Shown: positions 9,868 to 17,633 of the stretch, in pieces
Numbering within the stretch: position 1 is the first letter of the stretch
How the letters are laid out: the number at the start of each line of letters is the position of its first letter
Assembly (NCBI RefSeq): GCF_937123705.1
Contig: NZ_CAKZKO010000047.1
Coordinates: 1-64,000 of the forward strand
From: an uncultured Paraglaciecola sp.
Lineage (GTDB): Bacteria; Pseudomonadota; Gammaproteobacteria; Enterobacterales; Alteromonadaceae
Reading direction: 5' to 3'
Length of the DNA: 64,000 bases
Position numbers and translations under genes: made by a program
Notes under the pieces: generated by a model
Told to the model about the DNA's origin: nothing
The model's database searches: none
The model's input: only the letters and a program-made list of their open reading frames with translations

Positions 9868-9888
9868 AAGGCTGCATAAAGCAGCCTT
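9868..9888 (-). terminator. Hairpin between flgE and flgF
   Basis: An 8-bp stem (AAGGCTGC at 9868-9875 with GCAGCCTT at 9881-9888) has a 5-nt loop. On the minus strand it is followed by TTATTTT, the layout of an intrinsic terminator or attenuator at the end of flgBCDE. Confidence 0.7.
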
Positions 9889-9912
9889 AAACACTATTTA
9901 ATGAATGAATAC

Positions 9913-11301
9913 CTATCGGATATTCAATACCGTTTGATTAAGCTGGTTATTCACTTCTAACGCTCTAGAGTTAGCTTGGAAGTTTCGCTGGGCGATGATC
10001 ATATCAATCAATTCGGTCGTAAGATTAACATTGGCTTGCTCTAACGCAGATGAGTTAATTTCACCAAAGGTACCTGTGGTCGCTTCACCTGCGAGAGCTT
10101 CACCAGATAAGATACTCTCTTGCCATTGAGTACCACTTTGCTGGGTTAAGCCTTGATCATTGGCAAATCGAATTAGTGCCACCCGTACGATGGGCTCTGA
10201 GGTACCATTAGAATAAGTGGCTCGTACCAACCCATCAGGACCAATATCGATGCCAGTTAAACGTCCAACTGGTAAACCATTTTGCTCTAACGATGTAACT
10301 TCAAATGCAGAAGCAAATTGAGTTGGCTCGCTAGGCGTAGCATTGGTTGGATCTAAAGCAAAATTTGTCGTAATAGCTTGAGTTGGATCTGAACCATTGG
10401 TGAAAATTGCAGCACCCACTGCTATGGATTGAAGATCGCCCGTAGGGATATTGGTTCCATCTGAATTTTGAGTCGTTAGAAAATCCCCGCCGTTGCTAAA
10501 TGTCATGCGAAATCCAGACACACCAGCACCTAAAAATGTTTCGCCAACAACATTCGGCCCTGTACCACCAGCTGCACCTGCACCGGGTATGTCCCCTTCC
10601 GTTTCCAAAGGTAAGTCATCTAAGTACGTCACACCAACCCATTCGTTTCCTGCGGCAGCGCTATCTTTCATAAAATAGTAAGTCATAACATGACTGTCGC
10701 CCAATGTATCAAATACCGTAACTGAAGTGGCAGCATTATATGTGAGTGGATCATCAGGATTGAATAAGTCCACATCAACAGCATCTGCCCCTGCGGGTAG
10801 ATTCATTTTTAATGCCACTTCTGTTGTTTCTTGAGGCGCGCCTGAAGAATCAGGAATACGAACCGGTACTGTGGTACTTAATGCCACAGATGAAGAACTA
10901 CCGTCTGGGTTTACCGGGAACCCCAATAAATTATCACCAGCAGAATTCACCACAAAATTATCTGAGTCTAATTTAAATTGACCTGCTCGAGTAAAAGAAA
11001 AGTCCCTGGAGTCTATCTCTGGGATAGTGCCAAAAAATCCGTTTCCGGTAATAGCCAAGTCCAATGAATTATTGGTAAATTGCAAGCTACCTTGAGAAAA
11101 CTGTTGCGCCACTTCTTGAGTGAGCACCCCATCCCCGACTTTGGTTTTACCACCGGCCAATAATGACTGGGCATATACATCACCAAATTCGGCGCGGGAC
11201 TCTTTAAAGCCTACCGTGTTGACGTTAGCAATGTTGTTTGCTGTTGTATCTAGGTCTTTTTGTGCTGCTGACACACCACTTAATGCTATATTAAAAGACA
11301 T
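9913..11301 (-). CDS. flgE: Flagellar hook protein FlgE
   Basis: FlgE polymerises into the hook. The N-terminus MSFNIALSGVSAAQKDLDTT with NNIANVNTVGFKESRAEF is diagnostic, and the C-terminus ANVNLTTELIDMIIAQRNFQANS is the conserved helix. Residues about 150-330 form the variable surface domain, rich in Asp, Gly and Thr. The 462-residue length lies between the 402 of E. coli and larger Pseudomonas-type hooks. It ends the flgBCDE unit: a terminator-like hairpin follows it. High demand for hook subunits is a likely reason for stopping most transcripts here. Confidence 0.95.
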   Translation of the reverse strand: MSFNIALSGVSAAQKDLDTTANNIANVNTVGFKESRAEFGDVYAQSLLAGGKTKVGDGVLTQEVAQQFSQGSLQFTNNSLDLAITGNGFFGTIPEIDSRDFSFTRAGQFKLDSDNFVVNSAGDNLLGFPVNPDGSSSSVALSTTVPVRIPDSSGAPQETTEVALKMNLPAGADAVDVDLFNPDDPLTYNAATSVTVFDTLGDSHVMTYYFMKDSAAAGNEWVGVTYLDDLPLETEGDIPGAGAAGGTGPNVVGETFLGAGVSGFRMTFSNGGDFLTTQNSDGTNIPTGDLQSIAVGAAIFTNGSDPTQAITTNFALDPTNATPSEPTQFASAFEVTSLEQNGLPVGRLTGIDIGPDGLVRATYSNGTSEPIVRVALIRFANDQGLTQQSGTQWQESILSGEALAGEATTGTFGEINSSALEQANVNLTTELIDMIIAQRNFQANSRALEVNNQLNQTVLNIR

Positions 11302-11315
11302 TGTTGCTTCTCCTG

Positions 11316-12023
11316 TTAACCGCCGATTTGAAGGACTTCGTCAAGCTTAACGCTTACGTCACCATCCAAATTAAGAATAATACCTTGGCTACTGCCTGCT
11401 AAACTGACACTGTCTACATGCCTATTTATGGCTGTGACCAGTGTTTCTTCTTCACCGTTTACTTTACCTTGGGCTTTAACCACATAATCACCGGGAGGCA
11501 ATTGATTGCCGCTGGCATCTGTGCCGTCCCAATTAAATTCCACATTACCCGTACCTTGTGTACCTGCGTTGATCACTTTAAGTACTTCGCCGGTTTGATT
11601 TTCAATGGTAATTTCTAATTCTCGGGTGGTGCCTTCGTTAATCACCACACCGCTAATACCTTCTCCGGGTTGAGATATATGCCCAATACTTGCTGGTAGT
11701 AGTACATCTTGGCCAATCAAACTCGACGCTTGCAATGCCTGACTAGAGGTCATCGAACTCGCAAAATCGGTAAACTGAGTATTGAGTTGCTCAATACCAT
11801 CAGCCATAGTGAAACTCGTCATCTGGGCCACCATTTGATCATTATCAACAGGTTTTGTTGGATCTTGATTAGCAAGCTGCTCAGTCAGTAGTGAGAAAAA
11901 GTCTTCTTGGGTTAAACGTTCATTACCGTTTGCAGTATTAGCTCGCTCTTCATCGGTGATCCTGCCATCGGGATCTCGCTCCCAAAAAAGATTACTATTT
12001 AAATCATTTGATACTGTATTCAC
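11316..12023 (-). CDS. flgD: Flagellar hook-capping scaffold FlgD
   Basis: FlgD caps the growing hook and guides FlgE assembly. The conserved N-terminal export and assembly region is present (LTQEDFFSLLTEQLANQDPTKPVDNDQMVAQ, shown in outline, near residues 38-68). The C-terminal half holds the FlgD Ig-like and tudor-like fold (VEFNWDGTDASGNQLPPGDY, about residues 160-180). It is 235 residues, usual for the family. It lies 14 bp before flgE and 48 bp after flgC in the operon. Confidence 0.93.
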   Translation of the reverse strand: MNTVSNDLNSNLFWERDPDGRITDEERANTANGNERLTQEDFFSLLTEQLANQDPTKPVDNDQMVAQMTSFTMADGIEQLNTQFTDFASSMTSSQALQASSLIGQDVLLPASIGHISQPGEGISGVVINEGTTRELEITIENQTGEVLKVINAGTQGTGNVEFNWDGTDASGNQLPPGDYVVKAQGKVNGEEETLVTAINRHVDSVSLAGSSQGIILNLDGDVSVKLDEVLQIGG

Positions 12024-12071
12024 AATTTCCCCTCCCGATTTCTTATGCTACTCACTTGGCTACAGATCATG

Positions 12072-12494
12072 TTATTGCCCCTGTCCCAGTCTTAGAACAC
12101 GCCTAAAAATCCGCTTGGTGGTGTCGGCTACTTGTACATTGGTTTCGTAGGCTTTGGAGGCTGACATCATATTTGCCATTTCCTCAACTACATTTACATT
12201 TGGCTTATAAATGTAACCATTCTCATCAGACATAGGATGTCCTGGGCTATATTCAATTTGCAGCGGTTTAGCGCTCTCTACTACCCCTAACACTTTGACT
12301 CTAGAGCCAGGATTTTGTAAACCTGATGCCTGATCTAATTCTGCGGCAAAAACAGGATGGCGAGCCTTATAGGTTTGATCATAACTACTACTCACACTGT
12401 TAGCGTTTGCCACGTTACTGGCAGTAGTATTTAAACGCACACTTTGAGCACTCATTCCTGTACTGGCTATGTCCATCACGTTAAATAAGCTCAT
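12072..12494 (-). CDS. flgC: Flagellar proximal rod protein FlgC
   Basis: FlgC is a proximal rod subunit. It begins MSLFNVMDIASTGMSAQSVRL and has the rod motif TTASNVANANSV. The C-terminal NVNVVEEMANMMSASKAYETN is the conserved helix. It is 140 residues, close to the 134 of E. coli. Its ATG shares a base with the flgB stop (TAATG), so the two are translationally coupled. Confidence 0.94.
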   Translation of the reverse strand: MSLFNVMDIASTGMSAQSVRLNTTASNVANANSVSSSYDQTYKARHPVFAAELDQASGLQNPGSRVKVLGVVESAKPLQIEYSPGHPMSDENGYIYKPNVNVVEEMANMMSASKAYETNVQVADTTKRIFRRVLRLGQGQ

Positions 12495-12895
12495 TATTGT
12501 TGCCCTCCGCTGATGGCCTTTTTCATGCCTTTAATTTTGCCATTAAGAAACTCCATACCAGCCTGATAACGTAGGCCATTGTCTAAGAAGGTATTTCTCT
12601 CTATTTGTACATCCACAGTATTGCCATCACCTGTATCGGGCTGATTGGGGATCCGAAATTGCAATTCACCTGTGCTCTGCACCGCACCTTTTATATGATT
12701 TTCATGAGTACGTGTCAGGTTTTGACTTGCAGACTGCTGGGCGCTTTTCATAGCCTTTTGAAAGTCGATATCTCGTGCCTTATAACCTGGAGTATTAGCA
12801 TTCGCTAAGTTTCCAGAGAGCACTTCCATCCGCTGGGTTCTTACCTGTAGGGCTTTGTGATGAAACCCCATCAATTTGTCTAGGTTAATAGCCAT
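12494..12895 (-). CDS. flgB: Flagellar proximal rod protein FlgB
   Basis: FlgB is the first rod subunit above the export gate. The motif RMEVLSGNLANANTPGYKARDIDF near residue 22 (in outline) and the C-terminal GLRYQAGMEFLNGKIKGMKKAI identify it. It is 133 residues, typical. A strong Shine-Dalgarno, AGAGGAG, precedes the ATG. It opens the operon, with a sigma-54 promoter at 12922-12937. Confidence 0.94.
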   Translation of the reverse strand: MAINLDKLMGFHHKALQVRTQRMEVLSGNLANANTPGYKARDIDFQKAMKSAQQSASQNLTRTHENHIKGAVQSTGELQFRIPNQPDTGDGNTVDVQIERNTFLDNGLRYQAGMEFLNGKIKGMKKAISGGQQ

Positions 12896-12921
12896 GTATT
12901 TCTCCTCTATGGGTAGAAACT

Positions 12922-12937
12922 AGCAAAGGCTGTGCCA
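12922..12937 (-). promoter_or_regulatory. Sigma-54 promoter of flgBCDE
   Basis: On the minus strand the sequence is TGGCAC-AGCCT-TTGCT, an exact match to TGGCAC-N5-TTGCW. The predicted start site is near 12912, leaving a leader of about 17 nt that contains the flgB Shine-Dalgarno. The regulator is presumably an FlrC-type sigma-54 activator encoded elsewhere. Confidence 0.88.
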
Positions 12938-12989
12938 CAGATGATAAAAAACACAAAATTAAAGGTAAGAAGTGAAATAAGGTAGGGTT

Positions 12990-13823
12990 TTACTGAGGTT
13001 TTTTACGATAATAAAGGCCAGGACTGCACCTAACCATAGTAAATGCTTCGGTCAAACCAGAGATTGATTCCGAGGCACCAAGGAATAATATGCCGTCGTC
13101 TTGCAGGCAAGCGGCAATCTTTTGCAGTATTTGAATTTTCACTTCAGGGGAGAAATAAATTAATACGTTACGACAAAAAATGATATCGAACTTACCCACC
13201 GATGCATAACTATCTAGCAGGTTAAGAGACTTAAACTTAGTTAACGCTTTAACCTCAGATTTTAACTTCAACTTGCCATCATCTGCCGGTTCAAAAAAAT
13301 CAGTTCTAAATTGTGCGGGCAAACCACGAGATATAGCGAGTTGATCGTACTCAGCATGTCGACAGCGTTGCAGCATTTCTTCTGAAATATCTGTCCCGAC
13401 AATATCAATGCCGGCTCGAAAGCTGCTGCTTTGTTGTTTTTTAAAATTCAAGATTGTCATAGCGATGGAGTAGGCTTCTTGACCCGACGAACAGGCCGCA
13501 CTCCAAATACGCAACGATTTATTTCTATCAGAAAACTGACTAAGCAATGAACTTTTAAGCAATTTAAAAGGATAATCATCACGAAACCATAAGGTTTCAT
13601 TGGTTGTCATGGCTTCTATGGCAGCCGCTTGATGTTGTCGATTGCCTTTAACGACTGAGTCAACAAACTCATTAATTGAAGCACTGTTAAAGCGCTTCAT
13701 TAAAGGTGTCAATCTACTGCGTACTAAATACTGCTTGTTCTCACCAAGAACAATGCCACAGGCCTGTTCAAGAAAATAACTAAATGCAGCATAGTGATGC
13801 TGATCAACTTCTTTTTCCTTCAC
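12990..13823 (-). CDS. cheR: Chemotaxis methyltransferase CheR
   Basis: CheR transfers methyl groups from S-adenosylmethionine to glutamates on chemoreceptors, setting adaptation. The N-terminal helical domain spans about residues 1-80. The SAM-binding motif IWSAACSSGQEAYSIAM lies near residue 105, and FDIIFCRNVLIYFSPE near 215 is the family's conserved NVLIYF box. Its 277 residues are normal. It follows cheV by about 80 bp on the same strand and ends just before the flgB promoter, the Vibrio order cheV-cheR-flgB. Confidence 0.93.
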   Translation of the reverse strand: MKEKEVDQHHYAAFSYFLEQACGIVLGENKQYLVRSRLTPLMKRFNSASINEFVDSVVKGNRQHQAAAIEAMTTNETLWFRDDYPFKLLKSSLLSQFSDRNKSLRIWSAACSSGQEAYSIAMTILNFKKQQSSSFRAGIDIVGTDISEEMLQRCRHAEYDQLAISRGLPAQFRTDFFEPADDGKLKLKSEVKALTKFKSLNLLDSYASVGKFDIIFCRNVLIYFSPEVKIQILQKIAACLQDDGILFLGASESISGLTEAFTMVRCSPGLYYRKKPQ

Positions 13824-13902
13824 TCATTACGTCCTAACAGCATCGTCTGCATCAATAATACCCTTTGCTAATTAATCTAATCAATCATTCACTCGGCAGC
13901 TA

Positions 13903-14826
13903 TTAATCGTTGCCAAACCACTTATGCACTGAAGTGGCCAATTCATCTGGGTGAAACTTAGCAATAAAATCGTCTGCACCGACTTTTTCAACCATGGCCT
14001 GATTAAACACGCCACTTAAAGATGTGTGAAGAATTACATGAAGTTTTTTAAGCTCTGGCGTATTTCTAATCTCGGCGGTTAGGGTGTAACCATCCATTTC
14101 AGGCATTTCGATATCGGATATCAACACCCCTACTTTGTCAGTTATATCACCTGTATCCGCAGCGATTTCTTTTAGTCTTTCTAAGGCTTCAAGGCCATTT
14201 TTTGCCAACTCAATTTTTAGACCAAAAGAAGACAGTGCTTTTTTAACTTGGTTTCTAGCCACCGAGGAATCATCAGCGATAAAGATAATTTTTTCTTGTT
14301 CATTTTCGACTTGAATACCAGTTGCGACATCGTCACTCAAATCTGTATTTACAGGTGATATTTCATTTAAGATTTTTTCTACATCCAAAATTTCAATTAA
14401 TTCACCTTCTATTTGAGTCACCGCTGTTAAATAACTAACTCGACCACTACCTTTAGGTGGAGGCATGATCGACTGCCAATTTGTGTTGACAATACGTTCG
14501 ACTGAACTAACCAAAAACCCTTGAACTGAACTATTGTATTCAGCGATTACAATAAATGCGGTACTTAGATCTTCAATCTTCTTACCACCAACGGCCAAGC
14601 TCATATCAATCACCGATATAGTCTGACCACGAATATGCGCAATCCCCCTAACCAGCCTATTTAATTTAGGCATAGAGGTTAATTTTGGACATTGTAATAC
14701 TTCACGCACTTTAAATACGTTAATGCCAAATCGTTGTCTTGAATTGAGTTTGAATAACAACAATTCTAATCTATTTTCACCAACCAATTGAGTCCGTTGG
14801 TTGACCGAGTTAAGAATTTCAGACAT
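13903..14826 (-). CDS. cheV: Chemotaxis coupling protein CheV
   Basis: CheV couples chemoreceptors to CheA through a CheW-like domain (about residues 15-160) and carries a receiver domain (about 180-305). The receiver shows the acidic pair FIADDSSVARNQ, the phosphorylation site in LISDIEMPEMDGY, and HTSLS and DDFIAKF near the conserved Thr/Ser and Lys positions. I choose the ATG at 14826 because GGAG lies 6 nt before it; the upstream ATG at 14838 overlaps that site. The product is 307 residues. It is divergent from flgA across 250 bp. Confidence 0.92.
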   Translation of the reverse strand: MSEILNSVNQRTQLVGENRLELLLFKLNSRQRFGINVFKVREVLQCPKLTSMPKLNRLVRGIAHIRGQTISVIDMSLAVGGKKIEDLSTAFIVIAEYNSSVQGFLVSSVERIVNTNWQSIMPPPKGSGRVSYLTAVTQIEGELIEILDVEKILNEISPVNTDLSDDVATGIQVENEQEKIIFIADDSSVARNQVKKALSSFGLKIELAKNGLEALERLKEIAADTGDITDKVGVLISDIEMPEMDGYTLTAEIRNTPELKKLHVILHTSLSGVFNQAMVEKVGADDFIAKFHPDELATSVHKWFGND

Positions 14827-14851
14827 GTATAACTCCATTACAAATTAAAAG

Positions 14852-14867
14852 CGGCGTAACTTTTGCT
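14852..14867 (+). promoter_or_regulatory. Possible sigma-54 promoter for flgA
   Basis: The plus-strand sequence cGGCGT-AACTT-TTGCT keeps the essential GG and GC at the right distance and a perfect -12 box, but the -24 box matches only partly. It lies about 210 bp before flgA, a long leader, so this is a candidate only. Confidence 0.3.
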
Positions 14868-15076
14868 TAACTGATACTTATATATTCGGTTGCGCGTTAT
14901 AAAGTGCAGTTAGACTACAACGTCTGTGCACTATACCGCAACAAATTGACATTTAACTTGGCCAATTAACTAAGCTTAGCAACGATAGACGTAAAAATAT
15001 TATATTAGCGTCTAAAATTTGACGCTTTATGCTTTAGTAAAATGCCAATAGCATAACAATTTAATAACAAGTGAAC

Positions 15077-15787
15077 ATGAATAAATTATATTATTACCAA
15101 GCATTCGCCAGACTAATCACTATTGCTACTTGTATGTATACCGGTATAACGGCGGCTGATGAAAATAACTTAGCCAGAACACAATTGGTAAACCAAGCAG
15201 AGCAATTTGTATTAAACCAACTTAATCCTAAAAATAACAAAACCGTTGACGTAGTAGCAATGCCAATTGATAAACGGGTTAAGGTACCAAATTGCCCCTC
15301 AGCCCTAAAATTTTCTGCGAGTGAAGACGCCCTTAGCCAGTCAAATGTTACAGTAAAAGCGGAATGTATGGACAACAATTGGTATATGTTTATGGTAATT
15401 AAAGCCACCGAAACTCAAGCTGTTGTTGTTTTATCTAGTGCTGTCAGTCCTGGTACCTTACTAACGCCTAATAACGTCCATATAGTAAATATGAATAAAA
15501 AGCGTTTAAGAAGCAGCACCTTTGCCGATACAAAAGATGTTATTGGCGCGAGGATCAAACGTAGAGTCTCAGCGGGAAGACCAATTGATCCTAATAACTT
15601 ATGCTTTGTGTGCAAAGGCGACAGTGTGACTATTTCTGCAGGCACCTCAACCATGCAAGTTAAAACCAGCGGGGTGGCACTAGAAGACGGTCGAATGGGT
15701 GAAACAATACAAGTCAGAAATAGACGTTCTAACAAGAAAATATCTGCTCGCGTCGCCAGTACAGGCCAAGTAGAAATTAGTATTTAA
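15077..15787 (+). CDS. flgA: Flagellar P-ring assembly chaperone FlgA
   Basis: FlgA is a periplasmic chaperone for P-ring (FlgI) assembly. An N-terminal signal (about residues 1-27, FARLITIATCMYTGITAA) is followed by the FlgA N-domain. The SAF domain lies in the C-terminal half, with PGTLLTPNNVHIV near residue 130 and the end motif GRMGETIQVRNRRSNKKISARV (outline). It has 236 residues from the ATG at 15077; a GTG at 15071 is also possible. It stands alone between cheV, divergent, and flgMN, which has its own promoter. Confidence 0.92.
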   Translation: MNKLYYYQAFARLITIATCMYTGITAADENNLARTQLVNQAEQFVLNQLNPKNNKTVDVVAMPIDKRVKVPNCPSALKFSASEDALSQSNVTVKAECMDNNWYMFMVIKATETQAVVVLSSAVSPGTLLTPNNVHIVNMNKKRLRSSTFADTKDVIGARIKRRVSAGRPIDPNNLCFVCKGDSVTISAGTSTMQVKTSGVALEDGRMGETIQVRNRRSNKKISARVASTGQVEISI

Positions 15788-15850
15788 CCTGACGCAAAGA
15801 CAGTGGCCCTTGGTTTTTATTCATTTAGTGCTGTAATTTGATTTTTTTGT

Positions 15851-15877
15851 TAAAGTATTCGAGAACGTGGCCGATAA
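15851..15877 (+). promoter_or_regulatory. Sigma-28 (FliA) promoter of flgMN
   Basis: TAAAGTAT at 15851-15858, 11 bp, then GCCGATAA at 15870-15877. The -10 is a perfect match to the FliA consensus, the -35 has seven of eight bases of TAAAGTTT, and the spacing is exact. Transcription should begin near 15884, which rules out any flgM start upstream of that. Confidence 0.92.
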
Positions 15878-15915
15878 CAAAAATGAGGTTAATTTTAAGG
15901 TGGGGAGTATTTTTT

Positions 15916-16251
15916 ATGGCTATTAACAATATAAACAACGGTGGCCCCAAAGCGCCGATCGATAATCAGAAGCTTAGCCAACAGCAGCAGGCTTTGAATA
16001 AAGGCAATTCTCAGCAAGCTGACGCACAAAAAAGTGCGGCAACAGGTGCTCGTTTGGATTCAGTGTCATTAACTTCATCTGCGCAGCAGCTTAATCAAGT
16101 TCAGAAGAAAGGTGTAGAAGCACCTGTCAATCAAGAAAAGGTTGATAAATTGAAAAAAGCGATTCAAAACGGTGAATATCAAATAAACCCTGAATCAATG
16201 GCTCGAAAGATATCCACATTAGAAGCAGAATTATTTGGCACTAAAGCGTAA
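15916..16251 (+). CDS. flgM: Anti-sigma-28 factor FlgM
   Basis: FlgM holds sigma-28 (FliA) inactive until the hook is finished and FlgM is exported. The N-terminal half is disordered and rich in Gln, Asn and Ser. The C-terminal half (ARLDSVSLTSSAQQLNQVQ, then VDKLKKAIQNGEYQINPESMA) is the sigma-binding helix set. The ATG at 15916 has an AAGGTGGGGAG Shine-Dalgarno and follows the sigma-28 promoter; an in-frame ATG at 15838 lies upstream of that promoter and cannot be used from it. The product is 111 residues, normal for FlgM. Confidence 0.92.
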   Translation: MAINNINNGGPKAPIDNQKLSQQQQALNKGNSQQADAQKSAATGARLDSVSLTSSAQQLNQVQKKGVEAPVNQEKVDKLKKAIQNGEYQINPESMARKISTLEAELFGTKA

Positions 16252-16292
16252 AGGCAGCATAATGAAGCCTGTCTTTACCTGTGATAAATCTT

Positions 16293-16721
16293 ATGTCTGA
16301 ATTAAAAGAAGCTATAACAAGTCAACATAAACACCTATTAGAATTACAACAAATCCTAGAAACAGAACTTCACCTTATCAGCAGCAGAGATGCTGAATCA
16401 CTGATTAACCTTTTAAAGACCAAAGAGGCTTTACTTGATTCCGTTGGGCAACAAGATACTGTAATTGCCAACTTATATCAGCAAGCAAGCCAAGAGCAAA
16501 AAGATGAAGCTGAACTTGTATCCCTTCTAGATGATGCAAAAGAAATGGTTTCCCAATGCCAATTTCGCACCAAAATCAATCAAACCGCGGTCGAACAAGG
16601 GCAATTACGGCTTGAACACCTTCGTAATCTTTTACTCGAATCGAGAGCGAAAGAATCCATGACCTATGATAAAAGTGGCCGCACTAAAGGCGGCAATTCT
16701 GGTGGCGGAGTCAGTGCCTAA
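16293..16721 (+). CDS. flgN: Flagellar export chaperone FlgN
   Basis: FlgN escorts FlgK and FlgL to the export apparatus. The 142-residue protein is nearly all helical and rich in Gln, Glu and Leu, with a short Gly-rich tail, as in the FlgN family. Identification rests on its place directly after flgM and on the helical pattern (LLELQQILETELHLI, LLKTKEALLDSV). I use the ATG at 16293; an in-frame GTG at 16281 is possible. It shares the sigma-28 promoter of flgM. Confidence 0.85.
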   Translation: MSELKEAITSQHKHLLELQQILETELHLISSRDAESLINLLKTKEALLDSVGQQDTVIANLYQQASQEQKDEAELVSLLDDAKEMVSQCQFRTKINQTAVEQGQLRLEHLRNLLLESRAKESMTYDKSGRTKGGNSGGGVSA

Positions 16722-16831
16722 ACGAGCTAAGAGTCTCGGGTGGCCAGCAAAGAGTAGCGCCAATATGGTTATAATTCTCAAATTCTAATCTGTAAGTTAA
16801 TAGCTTGAAACTCGCGGCTCGAAACTGTTAT

Positions 16832-17323
16832 TTAATAATAATGAACCTTTTTTACACGCTTGGGACGGGCTGTTGATAGATAAATGTCATTGACTAGCTT
16901 AAAGTCTAATTCTAGCTCTGTGGCATAAGTGTCGTTACCCACAGGATAACTTTTCACGACTTTAGCTGCACGGATTACGCCTTGTACTGAGCTATTTAAC
17001 TGAGTATTTTGCATGACTAAGCTGCTTAAAGACTGGTCTCCATCTAATTTTTGACCATATACCTGCTCTGTTAATTCTCGGTATGCATCTAACTTTGACG
17101 CTTTGAGTGCCATCAACATTTTGCTGGACTCACTTGCTCCTTTTTGAATTGAAATTGGTGCATAACCCACGGCTGAAAGAATAGGGTAATTCTCGGGGGC
17201 AACTGTTTCCCATTCAACATGTTTGCTGAAAAGGTTGCTACAGCCCGCCAAACTCACAGTTACCAAAAGGATCGCAATCAAACCTAGTCTGCCCAAATTG
17301 TTAATCTTAAACCTTGTCACCAT
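16832..17323 (-). CDS. flgP: Outer-membrane flagellar lipoprotein FlgP (LPP20 family)
   Basis: FlgP is an outer-membrane lipoprotein that forms part of the basal disk of polar flagella in Vibrio and Campylobacter. It has a signal with lipobox LAGC near residue 27 and an LPP20-type domain (LMALKASKLDAYRELTEQVYG, then the alternating strand TYATELELDFKLVNDIYL). The length of 163 residues fits. A GGAG lies 7-8 nt before the ATG and a sigma-54 promoter at 17371-17386. In Vibrio flgO stands upstream of flgP; here no flgO is seen. Confidence 0.85.
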   Translation of the reverse strand: MVTRFKINNLGRLGLIAILLVTVSLAGCSNLFSKHVEWETVAPENYPILSAVGYAPISIQKGASESSKMLMALKASKLDAYRELTEQVYGQKLDGDQSLSSLVMQNTQLNSSVQGVIRAAKVVKSYPVGNDTYATELELDFKLVNDIYLSTARPKRVKKVHYY

Positions 17324-17370
17324 TTTCTCACTCCAACTTGCAAAAAAGCACCATCACTTTGTATTTATAA

Positions 17371-17386
17371 TGCAATGATTGCGCCA
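17371..17386 (-). promoter_or_regulatory. Sigma-54 promoter of flgP
   Basis: On the minus strand TGGCGC-AATCA-TTGCA differs from the consensus TGGCAC-N5-TTGCW at one base of the -24 box. The predicted start near 17360 gives a leader of about 37 nt before flgP. Confidence 0.75.
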
Positions 17387-17424
17387 CAAAGTTTTGACAG
17401 CCATCAGTCCTTAAAAACGCGTGA

Positions 17425-17550
17425 TTAACGAGTGGTATCGGCTTCTAACAAGGCTTGAAGTGACTCATCCCACTGCTTTCTGGCTGTATGATTGACAGGA
17501 AGGATAGCTATTAATTCACATAGGTATGATTTGTGCTTAAGTAAATACAT
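17425..17550 (-). CDS. Possible 41-residue small protein upstream of flgP
   Basis: A minus-strand frame starts with ATG at 17548-17550 and ends with TAA at 17425-17427. Its product begins MYLLKHKSYLCELIAILPVN and ends LLEADTTR; it has no signal peptide and no recognised domain. It lies in the slot where Vibrio carries flgO but is far too short and unlike it. It might be a real small gene, or the remains of a longer one. The flgP promoter lies between it and flgP. Confidence 0.3.
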   Translation of the reverse strand: MYLLKHKSYLCELIAILPVNHTARKQWDESLQALLEADTTR

Positions 17551-17633
17551 GACAGTCATCCAAAGCAATATTAGACTGAAAATTGACTAAATATCTATCA
17601 CAACAATCAGGTTAGGCAGTTTAAAGGTATGTT

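Larger units (their letters stand above)
17324..17633. other. Divergent region flgP/flgT
   Basis: This 310-bp stretch holds the flgP sigma-54 promoter and the 41-codon minus-strand frame. A poor sigma-54-like site for flgT (aGGTAT-N5-GTGCT around 17523) keeps only the GG and GC pair and is not called as a feature. Confidence 0.5.

Noticed and set aside
14935..14955. Sigma-54-like site for cheV (TGTCAA...TTGCG on the minus strand)
   Set aside because: The spacing is one base short and the -24 box lacks the GG pair.
17520..17540. Sigma-54 promoter for flgT (aGGTAT-N5-GTGCT)
   Set aside because: Only the GG and GC dinucleotides match; too weak to list.
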